The notes beneath the pieces were generated by a model. The model searched no databases. It was given only the letters and a program-made list of their open reading frames with translations, and was not told the origin of the DNA. This document shows positions 29,721-37,942 of a stretch of DNA of 39,930 nt, in pieces. The DNA comes from a virus: the IMG/VR virus record IMGVR_UViG_3300045967_000353, positions 1-39,930 of that record; one strand, 5' to 3'. Position 1 is the first letter of the stretch. Every line of letters starts with the position of its first letter. The translations under genes and the position numbers were made by a program.

Positions 29721-29942
29721 ATGTGTATTGATCTGTCGTTTCTCTGCATCGCTCTCCTCAGCGCTGCCCTCTATGGCATCTGGGAGAGCACGTCCCAACG
29801 CCTCTCGCCGCCGCCGCCTCCAGACCCTGAAAAGATCGCCCGCATGGTGCGGACGAGCATGCTCCAGAAGTATGGCCCCACTCGGCTCCGTATTATGGAA
29901 AAGGAGTTGGCTCGGCAACGCGCTGCAGGCTATGTCCCTTAA
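29721..29942 (+). CDS. Small membrane or exported protein (73 aa)
   Basis: ATG 29721 after GAAGGAG. Residues ~4-24 are hydrophobic (DLSFLCIALLSAALYGIW), followed by a Pro-rich linker (PPPPPDPEK) and a basic amphipathic helix. Its stop codon shares TTAA with the end of the convergent ejection gene. Function unknown. Confidence 0.6.
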   Translation: MCIDLSFLCIALLSAALYGIWESTSQRLSPPPPPDPEKIARMVRTSMLQKYGPTRLRIMEKELARQRAAGYVP

Positions 29943-32800
29943 CGCGTGACTCGGCCCGGTTCCACCTGTACCTGAGTGCCCTCCTGCACGCCTTCCCCGC
30001 CTTCGGTCGCCAGCACCCGGGCACCCTGCACGCCAATCTCCCGGAGAATATTCTGCATCGCCAGCGTCTCCTGCCCAACGCGATGCGCACGGAGCAGTAA
30101 GCGGCTGCCTGCTGGCGAGGTGAGAAGCCAGGACAGCCCTCGCGTGGCCGCCGCTGTGCCTGCCAGCGCGCCGGGCGCCATGGCCGCCCCGGCGCCCGCG
30201 CCGCCCAGAATGAGCCACGGAATGACGCGCTGTCCCGTCGGGGGATTCTCCGCAAATTGTCCGGCCCGTTCTGCAGCCCGCATCACGCGGGTCAAGCCGT
30301 CGAGTTGCCAGGCGTCCTGGCCCCGAAAGAACACGCCGCGTGCCTCGCGAATGCGTTCCAGTTCCCCGGCAAACTTGGCCGGACTGAACAGCCCGGTCGT
30401 GGGCTGCATGGCCTTCTCCATGGCCTCACTGACCATGCCATACTGCACCGCGGCCCGGCCCCGCTGATCGAGGGCCGTGTAAAAGTTCTGCGCCCGGTCG
30501 CGGTGTCCCCGTTGGATAAAGGCGCGATAAATTTCATCGGGGGTCTCGCTGGCGAGAGCCTGCGCTAAGGCCTTATCTTCATACGGGATCACCGTCCGCT
30601 GGTAAAACCGATTGGCCCGCCGTACCGCTTCTTGCACTTCTGGTACACCACTCTGGAGGGCAAACGTATCCATGTCTTCCCGGATCGCCGCCCGCAGCCG
30701 GGTCACACTGCCCACGCCTTTGGCGCCCACCACGGCATTTGTGCCCTGATAATAATCGCGGACCATATCCCCCACGTCACTATCAAATTGGCGCATCTGT
30801 TGATACGTCCGTGGTTGCGCCAGGAGGCGTTCCCGCATCTGCTCAAACAGGCGCTGGGTGCCAGGGTCAGGCACCACGGCGGTATCGAGTTCCTGAATCA
30901 CCGTATCAAGCACCTGGGTACTGCGTGCGGGCTCGATATACCCCATCCCCTGGGTCAGTTGCTCTACCCGGTTATAGAGCCGATTGGCGACTTGTCTGGC
31001 ACGGTAGGCCCGCAAATTGCCACTGGCCTGCACGATGCGGGGCCAATCCTCCCCCGCACGGTTGAGGTCATCAAGGACCTGTTGCGCCTGGCGGTTCCCT
31101 TGCTGCGCGGCCTGCTGCACCTCCGCCAGCCCGCGCCAAGGGGTCTGGACCATTTGCTCCCGCAACCACGTTGCTTCGGCAGTCGCCGCCTGCGTCACCG
31201 CCTCTTGTTGCCGGCGTCGTGCGCCAGACGTCCCCACGAAGGGCACCTGTTCTAAGGCGGTCTCCGCGCGTTTGACGAGCGGTTGATTGGTCATTTCGCC
31301 ATAGCTCAGCGGCACCCCCGCGGCTTGCGCTTCAGCGGCCATCTGCTCCCGCCCACGGGGGACCATGGGAATATTGGGACCAGGCGCTTGCCGCAAGCCG
31401 CGTACCACGCCCCGCAGACCAAAGATGCCCGGCGTGGCGACACTGAGCACATCCCCAAGCGTTCCTGGGTCTTCGAGTCCCAACGCCACATTGGCCTGAC
31501 GCGCCAGATAACTCCCGGCCATCTCGCCCACCAGCGGGATAGCCGGCGCCGCCGGGCCGAAAAAGGGCGCGGCGAGCGTGCCCGCCGCGGTGCCCAGCAT
31601 CGCGCCCGTGGCACTGATCCCGGTCGCCGCCGCGCCCCGACCCAGTTCGGCCAGGGTCGGCGCCGGCCGGGTGGGACTGCCCACCGTCCGTTCGGCGGCG
31701 AGGCGGCCCTGTTCCTGCTGCTCCAGCATCTGCATCTGGGTCGCGGCGGTCGGCGGGCCCGCCACGGGTGCCGCGGCCGCCGCTGGCGGGGCACTGGGGG
31801 GAGGTGCTGGTGTGGCACTCGGCGCATCAGGCAGACTGGGAAGTAAGGATTTGAGGTGCTGCAACCGCTGTTCAAGGGCCTGCCGATCCGGTGCACTCAC
31901 AGGGGATGCGGGCATAAGCTCTCCTCGCCTTTCCGATCCAGAGGGCGCAGGGGGAGAAGCCGCTTCTGCGCTTGCCGGGCTGACCGCTCCGATCACCCGC
32001 GACAGCAGCCCAGGACGAGAGCCAGGACGCGAGGCAGGAGCAGGCTGGCTTCCGGGATAATACTGCATCACATGCGCGTAATAGTCGGGATCACCCCCCC
32101 GGTTGTAGTGCTGCTCAAGTGCCGCTCTGGTATTCCCCCCAAAACGCTCCAGCCCTTGTTTGAGATAGCGCACCCCGCCGCGCACATTCTCGCGAATGTT
32201 GCCACGGCGGCGCGGATCAATCCCGGCATCGATCGCGGCCGCTTCCTGGAGTTGAAACAGTCCCAGACTCTTGCCGTTGTCGCCCACCTTGCCGGGATCC
32301 AGGCTCGATTCCTGCGTGGCCACCGCCACCGCCAGATCGGGATCCACGCCCTCAGCCACGGCATGGAGTTGAATCAGCCGAGTTATTAAGGCCCGCTGGT
32401 TCCCTCCAGCGCCGGGCACTGGTCGATTCTCCGCTGTGGAAGCCAACTCAAAATGTGGCCGGTCTTTCAAGCGTGTAAAACGGCCCCCCCAGCGCAACCC
32501 CAGAGATTCCCCGAGTGCGCCCAGCCGCTCCCAATGCGGGCTGTTCCAATCGGGCTGGCCGTCTTTCAAGGGCACCAGGTCAAGCGCTGTGCCGAGCTGA
32601 TGCCGCGAGGCCCCTGGTTTGGCATAGGTCACGATCTTGCCCGGCGCACTCCGCCCCTGGGCATAGAGCCGTGCCTGCTCCTCGGGCGAACGGTACCCCG
32701 TGGTGATGCGTACCGGAATGCCTTCCTGGGCCGCAAGCCGTTCGAACTGCCGGGCTTTCTCCCCCAGCGTAGGGTCGAGCTGGGCGTACACATCGGCCAT
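29939..32800 (-). CDS. Ejection protein with N-terminal M15 peptidase and lytic transglycosylase domains (953 aa)
   Basis: Residues ~30-120 are a VanY/M15-type zinc D,D- or L,D-peptidase: TTGYRSPEEQARLYAQG, SRHQLGTALDL (His67, Asp74), and RPHFEL (His116). Residues ~145-240 are an SLT-type lytic transglycosylase: TQESSLDPG with catalytic Glu164, SLGLFQLQ, and YLKQGLERFGGNTRAALEQHYNRG. The rest is a long, Ala/Gln/Arg-rich, probably alpha-helical region, as in P22 gp16-like ejection proteins. It would cut peptidoglycan while entering the cell with the DNA. No separate endolysin was recognised elsewhere. Confidence 0.85.
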   Translation of the reverse strand: MADVYAQLDPTLGEKARQFERLAAQEGIPVRITTGYRSPEEQARLYAQGRSAPGKIVTYAKPGASRHQLGTALDLVPLKDGQPDWNSPHWERLGALGESLGLRWGGRFTRLKDRPHFELASTAENRPVPGAGGNQRALITRLIQLHAVAEGVDPDLAVAVATQESSLDPGKVGDNGKSLGLFQLQEAAAIDAGIDPRRRGNIRENVRGGVRYLKQGLERFGGNTRAALEQHYNRGGDPDYYAHVMQYYPGSQPAPASRPGSRPGLLSRVIGAVSPASAEAASPPAPSGSERRGELMPASPVSAPDRQALEQRLQHLKSLLPSLPDAPSATPAPPPSAPPAAAAAPVAGPPTAATQMQMLEQQEQGRLAAERTVGSPTRPAPTLAELGRGAAATGISATGAMLGTAAGTLAAPFFGPAAPAIPLVGEMAGSYLARQANVALGLEDPGTLGDVLSVATPGIFGLRGVVRGLRQAPGPNIPMVPRGREQMAAEAQAAGVPLSYGEMTNQPLVKRAETALEQVPFVGTSGARRRQQEAVTQAATAEATWLREQMVQTPWRGLAEVQQAAQQGNRQAQQVLDDLNRAGEDWPRIVQASGNLRAYRARQVANRLYNRVEQLTQGMGYIEPARSTQVLDTVIQELDTAVVPDPGTQRLFEQMRERLLAQPRTYQQMRQFDSDVGDMVRDYYQGTNAVVGAKGVGSVTRLRAAIREDMDTFALQSGVPEVQEAVRRANRFYQRTVIPYEDKALAQALASETPDEIYRAFIQRGHRDRAQNFYTALDQRGRAAVQYGMVSEAMEKAMQPTTGLFSPAKFAGELERIREARGVFFRGQDAWQLDGLTRVMRAAERAGQFAENPPTGQRVIPWLILGGAGAGAAMAPGALAGTAAATRGLSWLLTSPAGSRLLLRAHRVGQETLAMQNILREIGVQGARVLATEGGEGVQEGTQVQVEPGRVTR

Positions 32801-32803
32801 GGA

Positions 32804-34225
32804 TTATTGCCCTTGCAGTTGGCGTTCAATGTCGGCAATTTCCCGCAAGGCGTCCTGTTTCGTGGTCGGGAGCGGCGGACTCCCCGCCCCGCTGGCGCCG
32901 CCGCTGCCCGGCAACGGCGTGACGCCTGGTTGCTGCTCCCTGAGTGGCCCACGCCCCGTCGTGGCCGCTTCCAGGCGTGACTGTTTCGTCTGGTCCAGCG
33001 CCCGCCGAAACCCCAGCAGCTTCGCCTGAAATGTCTCGTCCGCATCCGTCACGTTGGGGACAATCTGACTGAGTCGTTCATACTCTTGCTGGGTAATCGC
33101 GGCGCCCGACCTGGCCCGCAACAGTTGATCTTTCATGTCCTGCACAATGCGCCGAAACACCACCTCGCGCCTTGACGCATTGCCGGCCCACTGCTTGACC
33201 GCCCCCCACCGCCCTTCCCATTGGCCGGTATAGCCCGGCTGGAAGAGATCGGTCACGTCATCGGTCATCTTTTGCAACGTATCGAGTTCCGCCACCGCTT
33301 TGGCGGCCTCGCCCTCTAACGGCTTGTCCGTGCGGGCAATGCGGGCTGCCTCGGCTCCCTGCGCCCCGGAGACCGCGCGTTCATTGGCCACCACGTCCGC
33401 CGCCGCCTGGCTCATCTCTGCCTGCGTATAGCCCTGCCCCGCTGGTCGTGAGCCATACCGGGCTAACAGGGCATCCTGGAGTTTCTGCCCGGGAGACACG
33501 TCAGGCTTGGCCGCCTCCCGCAGGTCTTTCCGCTCCTGGAGATCCAGGCGCCGTCTTTCCAACGCGGTGCGCTGCGTCGTGTTGGCGATTTCATACTCCC
33601 GCAGTTGCTGGTTGGTCCGATCCAGTTGATTCTTGATGCCCTCGTTATACGTTTGCCCCTGCGCCGCCAGCTGGAGCACGACACTGCGGTCATACGTCGG
33701 CGGCATGCCCGGAATCTGCGGCACCCCCAGATCCTGGGCCGCTTGCCGCATCGTCTGCTGATACGCCGTCTGCACGTCGCCGCCTTGCTCTTCGACCGCC
33801 AGCAGCCCATTGGCGAGCTGCGACACATAGTCGTTGCGCTTCTGCGCCGTTTCAAGCTGCACTTTGCGGGCTTCCAGCGTGTCTTTGGCACTGCCGGCCT
33901 GCTGCTTCTCGTAGGCTTGCTGCGCCTTGAACACGGTGAGCGGGTCACTCGTGGTGCGATACGCCTCGGAAAACGCCCGCGGCATATCCACCCGGGTCTC
34001 CCCGGTGGCCGGGTCCGTCACCAGCGCCCCCCGGAAGGCTTGCGCCAGGGTGCCGCGTTCACGTTCCTCGCGCTGCGCCTCGGCCAGTTGCATCTGTTCC
34101 ACCTGGCCCTGGCGCTGGGCGGACTGGAGCTGTAAGGCCGCCTGCTGGCCCCGCTGAAAGGCCAACGGGTCAATCGGGGTCACGCCCTGGCCGGCCATCA
34201 GCGCGAGACGTGGATCGAGTGGCAT
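32804..34225 (-). CDS. Internal ejection protein (473 aa)
   Basis: ATG 34225. Almost wholly helical, with Gln/Ala/Arg-rich stretches (GQQAALQLQSAQRQGQVEQM, LERRRLDLQERKDL) and a low-complexity Pro/Gly end. Its position between two other ejection proteins, and composition, suggest a P22 gp20-like injected protein. No motif. Spaced 3 nt from the next gene. Confidence 0.65.
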   Translation of the reverse strand: MPLDPRLALMAGQGVTPIDPLAFQRGQQAALQLQSAQRQGQVEQMQLAEAQREERERGTLAQAFRGALVTDPATGETRVDMPRAFSEAYRTTSDPLTVFKAQQAYEKQQAGSAKDTLEARKVQLETAQKRNDYVSQLANGLLAVEEQGGDVQTAYQQTMRQAAQDLGVPQIPGMPPTYDRSVVLQLAAQGQTYNEGIKNQLDRTNQQLREYEIANTTQRTALERRRLDLQERKDLREAAKPDVSPGQKLQDALLARYGSRPAGQGYTQAEMSQAAADVVANERAVSGAQGAEAARIARTDKPLEGEAAKAVAELDTLQKMTDDVTDLFQPGYTGQWEGRWGAVKQWAGNASRREVVFRRIVQDMKDQLLRARSGAAITQQEYERLSQIVPNVTDADETFQAKLLGFRRALDQTKQSRLEAATTGRGPLREQQPGVTPLPGSGGASGAGSPPLPTTKQDALREIADIERQLQGQ

Positions 34226-34239
34226 ACGGTGCTCCTCGG

Positions 34240-35175
34240 CTATTCGCCCATGAATTCCCAGGGGTCGTAGGGAGCGCTGTTGGGGTTATACCCCACCTGG
34301 GCCGGCGGAGGCGGCGCGAACCGTTGCTGATACATGCCGGCAAGCCCGCCGATGGTGTTGACCCCCTGATTGATCGCACTGCCCCACGCATTCGAGGCGC
34401 CTACCTGCCCAGCCGCCAGCACATTGCCGCGTTGCAGCGCCAGGTTGCCGGCGTTCTGGGCGTACTGCGAGCCGAGCTGCCCCAACGCCTGCCCGGTCTG
34501 TTGCCCGACCCCCGAGAGCCCGGCCAGCCGGTTATACTGCGCCTGGTTGAGGCCCTGCCCGGCCTGCCACTGGGTCAACGCCCGGTTGTACCGATCCTGA
34601 TTGGCGGCCAGATCCCGGCTATAGCGCAGTTCGTTGCCGGCGAGGGCGCGTCCATAGCCGAGCTGGTTCTGTTGCAAGGCGCGGCCGTAGGCCTGTTGAT
34701 ACTCCTGCGAGCCCAGCTCCTGGCCAAACTCGGTCAGCCGCCGCGCCGCGCCGCCACTCAAGAGCCCGCCCCGCGCCGCGGCACTCGACTCCAGAGCCTG
34801 CTGGCCCGTGCGCAAACGGAACTGATAGCCCGGATCATTGGCGAGGCTCTCCGGCGTCGGCGGGGTAAACTGGAAGCGCGCCGCGTTGAACTGGTACTGG
34901 CGCGGATCGAGGCCGCGGGGCGCCCGGAAGCCCCGCCCCGGGCCCTGCTCGATCATCTCCTGCAAGCGTGGCAAGGCCCACTGCCCGGCTTCCCGCCACG
35001 GGCCCAGGTCCTCCCGCTGCTGCTCCCACATCTCGCGTTGCAGTTGGGTGGCTTGATCGGCAGAGGCGGCTTGCGTCTGCGCCGCCTCCTTGGAAGCTTT
35101 GGCCTGCATGGAGGCACTCAGGGCTGCGCCGCCAATGGCGACCGCCCCGGCCACGCCGGCCGCAATAAATGACAT
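34240..35175 (-). CDS. DNA-transfer/ejection protein (311 aa)
   Basis: ATG 35175. A Gly/Ala-rich hydrophobic N-terminus (FIAAGVAGAVAIGGAALSASMQAKASKEAAQTQA) precedes long helices and repeated Q..YNR / NQ.G..GR motifs, typical of phage DNA-transfer proteins (P22 gp7-like). RTGQQALESSAAARGGLLSGGAARRLTEFGQELGSQEY is the hallmark stretch. Injected into the periplasm during entry. Confidence 0.75.
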   Translation of the reverse strand: MSFIAAGVAGAVAIGGAALSASMQAKASKEAAQTQAASADQATQLQREMWEQQREDLGPWREAGQWALPRLQEMIEQGPGRGFRAPRGLDPRQYQFNAARFQFTPPTPESLANDPGYQFRLRTGQQALESSAAARGGLLSGGAARRLTEFGQELGSQEYQQAYGRALQQNQLGYGRALAGNELRYSRDLAANQDRYNRALTQWQAGQGLNQAQYNRLAGLSGVGQQTGQALGQLGSQYAQNAGNLALQRGNVLAAGQVGASNAWGSAINQGVNTIGGLAGMYQQRFAPPPPAQVGYNPNSAPYDPWEFMGE

Positions 35176-35684
35176 GCGTCGTCTCCTTCTGTTCCCGGCT
35201 CGCTTCCCGCCTCCAGCGCCGCCCGATAGGCCTCGTATTCCGCAAAGGAGGGGGCAATAATCTGCGTTTCTAACTGGTCCAGGTCCTGCGTATCGGTCGG
35301 GTTGGCATGACAGGTGATCCACACGGTATCGGCCAGGGCCAGCGCCGCCCGTTTCGCCCCTGGCGGCGACCGCAGCACCTGCGGGGCGTGCACCTCCTGC
35401 AGCCCGCCGGCCTCGGTATACAGGCGGAGCGCCCCTTGCAGGAGCACAATGAGATGCTCCTCCTTGTGAATTTTCCCCACCACGAGCGAGCCCGCCGGGA
35501 TGGCGATGGCCCGGAGATACACGCCGGGCGCAAAGTAATGCGTCAGCGGAAACTGGGGACTATCCCCGTGTACCGCCTCCGGATGCTGCGCCAGTGCCGC
35601 TTCAAAGGCCAGGATGTGCGCCCGACGGTGGACCGGGGCCATGGTCTGGGAACCTGGGAGCACGGGCAGGTCGCAGGAGGACAT
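35118..35684 (-). CDS. Cupin-like phage protein (188 aa)
   Basis: ATG 35684 after AAGGAG. The central part (YLRAIAIPAGSLVVGKIHKEEHLIVLLQGALRLYTEAG...LRSPPGAKRAALALADTVWITCHANPT) is a cupin beta-barrel with His at the metal-type positions. Similar proteins occur beside virion genes of other podoviruses. A structural or assembly role is likely; an enzyme role cannot be ruled out. Its end overlaps the start of the next gene by 58 nt. Confidence 0.7.
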   Translation of the reverse strand: MSSCDLPVLPGSQTMAPVHRRAHILAFEAALAQHPEAVHGDSPQFPLTHYFAPGVYLRAIAIPAGSLVVGKIHKEEHLIVLLQGALRLYTEAGGLQEVHAPQVLRSPPGAKRAALALADTVWITCHANPTDTQDLDQLETQIIAPSFAEYEAYRAALEAGSEPGTEGDDACHLLRPAWPGRSPLAAQP

Positions 35685-35865
35685 GGAGCATCTCCTTGAC
35701 TTCGTCCACCACAGCCAGCGGCACCGTGTGCACCGAGGCCGGCTGATAACCCGGATGGCGCCGGATCAGTTCGGCCTGCACCATACAGGCCACCGCAAAC
35801 AGCCGCCACACACGGTCTGGGTGGCGCCACGCCACCAGCGGCTCCACCAGCGTCCAGAGCTGCAT
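35602..35865 (-). CDS. Small virion-operon protein (87 aa)
   Basis: ATG 35865. It fills the gap between the coiled-coil and cupin genes and overlaps the cupin by 83 nt. Helical N-terminal two thirds (WRHPDRVWRLFAVACMVQAELI) and a Pro/Arg-rich tail. The tail may be shadow coding within the overlap. No family recognised. Confidence 0.45.
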   Translation of the reverse strand: MQLWTLVEPLVAWRHPDRVWRLFAVACMVQAELIRRHPGYQPASVHTVPLAVVDEVKEMLHVLLRPARAPRFPDHGPGPPSGAHPGL

Positions 35866-35867
35866 GG

Positions 35868-36458
35868 TTAGGCTGCCAGGGCATTTCTGACCGCGTTCAC
35901 CGCGCTGGCCAGCCCGGAATCATTCGTATTCAGTGGACTGCGCCAGTTGGCCGTCAAATCATTTTCCAATAACGTTGCCGTCGCAGGATCGTTGGCTAAG
36001 GCCGGGACGTTCGTCACACTCACCACCGCTGGCAGTCCAGCCACCACCGCTGTCCGCCACGCCTCGAGCGCGTCCAGCCGGGTTTCGTGCGCCGCAACGG
36101 TGGTCTCCAGCGTGTCCACCCGGCCCTCGAGCGCCGTCACCTCGCCTTCCAGCGTGGTCACACGCTCCGTGAGGGCTTCGACGTCACTGGCCAGTTGCAG
36201 GAAGGCCGTTTGCAGGCTGTCCAGTTCGGCCGCCAGGTCGGCGACGCTCGTATTGGTGTCGCCCAGGTCACTCTCGACCTGGCTGATATGCCCGGCATTG
36301 CTCAGCGTCGCCCCGGCCAACTCGGTGTTGCTGGCTGCCTCCTGGCCACCCTGCCGGAGATACGATTCTTGCAGCCAGCCTGTCGCGGCCCGGGTCAAAT
36401 AGCCTCGGGCATCGACAAACGGCGCATTGGCGAGCACCGGGGCTAAGGTCGTCGGCAT
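35868..36458 (-). CDS. Coiled-coil protein in tail-needle position (196 aa)
   Basis: ATG 36458 (GAGGAG upstream). The N-terminus LANAPFVDARGYLTRAATGWLQ resembles small phage adaptor sequences. Residues ~65-150 are a regular heptad coil (LEGEVTALEGRVDTLETTVAAHETRLDALEAW). The C-terminal ~45 residues are non-helical. Size, coil and place directly after the gp10-like gene match the P22 gp26 tail needle. Inferred from position and architecture. Confidence 0.6.
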   Translation of the reverse strand: MPTTLAPVLANAPFVDARGYLTRAATGWLQESYLRQGGQEAASNTELAGATLSNAGHISQVESDLGDTNTSVADLAAELDSLQTAFLQLASDVEALTERVTTLEGEVTALEGRVDTLETTVAAHETRLDALEAWRTAVVAGLPAVVSVTNVPALANDPATATLLENDLTANWRSPLNTNDSGLASAVNAVRNALAA

Positions 36459-36471
36459 CGTCGACTCCTCC

Positions 36472-37905
36472 TCACGCAATACTCGCACCAAAAAATGCCA
36501 CGGGCACCGGGTCAGATACCGTGACCTCGAAACACCATTGCCTCGCCCGCCCCAGCCTGCGCCATTCAGCTGTACGCCCATGCTCACCTTGCCGGCCTGC
36601 CGACACCCAGCGGGCATTCTCCCAGGTATGGCCGTTCGTGCGGCTCACGCGCAACATGACCTGCGGCTCCACTCCTGGCTCCTGGCCGCCGTCCCGCCCC
36701 ACGCCGGTTTCAAGGAGCACCCGCAAGCGCTGCACCTGCAGCCACTCCTGCTCCTGCCGCAGGACCGGGGTGACGCGTTGACGCACCAACGGCCGCTCAG
36801 CGTCGGTGTAACAGTCTGCGGCCAGCTCATAAATCGTGCCCGTCTCCCAACTTCCCACCAGATGCTGCCCGAAGCCAAAGGTGTGCACATAGGGCCGCCA
36901 GGGATAGAACACCGGATCACTGCCGATCATCTGGAGACTATTGGCCCACAGCGTGCCCCGCTCCGCCCACTGTTTTGAAGTTACGTCGTAAAACCAGCTC
37001 GTCTCCAGGTCCGGCACATACAGCCCATAGTAGGCATGCCCCTCCTGGGTGTAGGTCATCCCCACCGCCTCCCGCAGCCGCTTCGACTGACTGAGCGCCC
37101 ACTCGACCGGGGGCGTCGAGATGCGCTGGGGCTGATAGCCCTGCGCCTGGACCACAATGCCGTCGCCGCGCGGGCTGCTGGTGACCCAGAACACCTGATT
37201 CGAGAGCGAGCGCGCCACATGGGGCCCCACGCTACCCTGCTCGAGGAGCCCAGCCGGCAAGCGCTGGAACGGCGTGAACGGATCGCCCGTCGAGTACAGC
37301 ACCTCCGTCGTCTGGGTGCCAAACAGCCACAATTCGCGGTGATCCACCAGCAGGCCCACCAGCGGATCGGCCCGCGCTTCGGCGGTGGCAAAGGCCAGGC
37401 CATCAATGTCGGGGCTGTAGAGTTCGCTCCACTGGTACTGGCCCGTGCCGGGGATGTTGACCACAAAGCGGCCATCGAGAAAGCCGATAGTCTCCCCACC
37501 CTGGAAGTCTGGATCGGTGAACACACTGAAGCGGTTGGTGGCAAAGGTCAGCCCATACCCGCGCGTCCCATCGACGAGCGCCAGCATGAGGCCGTTATCC
37601 GTCATACTCACCACGCCGGAGGACGACTGCAATCCCCCCATGGCGAGGCCCTGGCCCGCCGCCGTGATTTCGTACAGCCCACGGCCTGCAACACACCAGA
37701 CGCGGCCATTGGTGGCGGTGTACAGGCCCCGGATGGGCGCCTGCGGCAGGGTCCAGCCCACGCGCAAGCCCGGAATGCCGTACAGGGCCAGCGTCGGGCG
37801 ACTCACGCCGCTCTCGACGGGCTCACTGACCATGTTGATCGTGCGGTCAGGGCTCACGTCCAGACTGCGCGACCGGTAGGAAGGTCCTGCAAACGGCAGT
37901 TCCAT
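36472..37905 (-). CDS. P22 gp10-like packaged-DNA stabilisation protein (477 aa)
   Basis: ATG 37905 lies in heptad repeat H7, and its ribosome-binding site (GAGAA) comes from the repeat. The N-terminus LPFAGPSYRSRSLDVSPDRTINMV is highly typical of gp10-like proteins (head-tail connector). The middle has repeated beta-sheet segments with Gly-rich turns (beta-propeller-like). It plugs the portal after packaging and links it to the tail. Confidence 0.85.
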   Translation of the reverse strand: MELPFAGPSYRSRSLDVSPDRTINMVSEPVESGVSRPTLALYGIPGLRVGWTLPQAPIRGLYTATNGRVWCVAGRGLYEITAAGQGLAMGGLQSSSGVVSMTDNGLMLALVDGTRGYGLTFATNRFSVFTDPDFQGGETIGFLDGRFVVNIPGTGQYQWSELYSPDIDGLAFATAEARADPLVGLLVDHRELWLFGTQTTEVLYSTGDPFTPFQRLPAGLLEQGSVGPHVARSLSNQVFWVTSSPRGDGIVVQAQGYQPQRISTPPVEWALSQSKRLREAVGMTYTQEGHAYYGLYVPDLETSWFYDVTSKQWAERGTLWANSLQMIGSDPVFYPWRPYVHTFGFGQHLVGSWETGTIYELAADCYTDAERPLVRQRVTPVLRQEQEWLQVQRLRVLLETGVGRDGGQEPGVEPQVMLRVSRTNGHTWENARWVSAGRQGEHGRTAEWRRLGRARQWCFEVTVSDPVPVAFFGASIA

Positions 37906-37937
37906 TCTCAATTATCCATTCTGCATGCTGCATTATT
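37903..37937. repeat. AT-rich heptad repeat H7 (one arm)
   Basis: ATTCTCAATTATCC/ATTCTGCATGCTGC heptads (minus strand: GCAGAATGGATAATTGAGAATGG). It fills the gap between the gp4-like stop and the gp10-like start codon, and contributes that start codon. Confidence 0.7.
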
Positions 37938-37942
37938 CTCGC

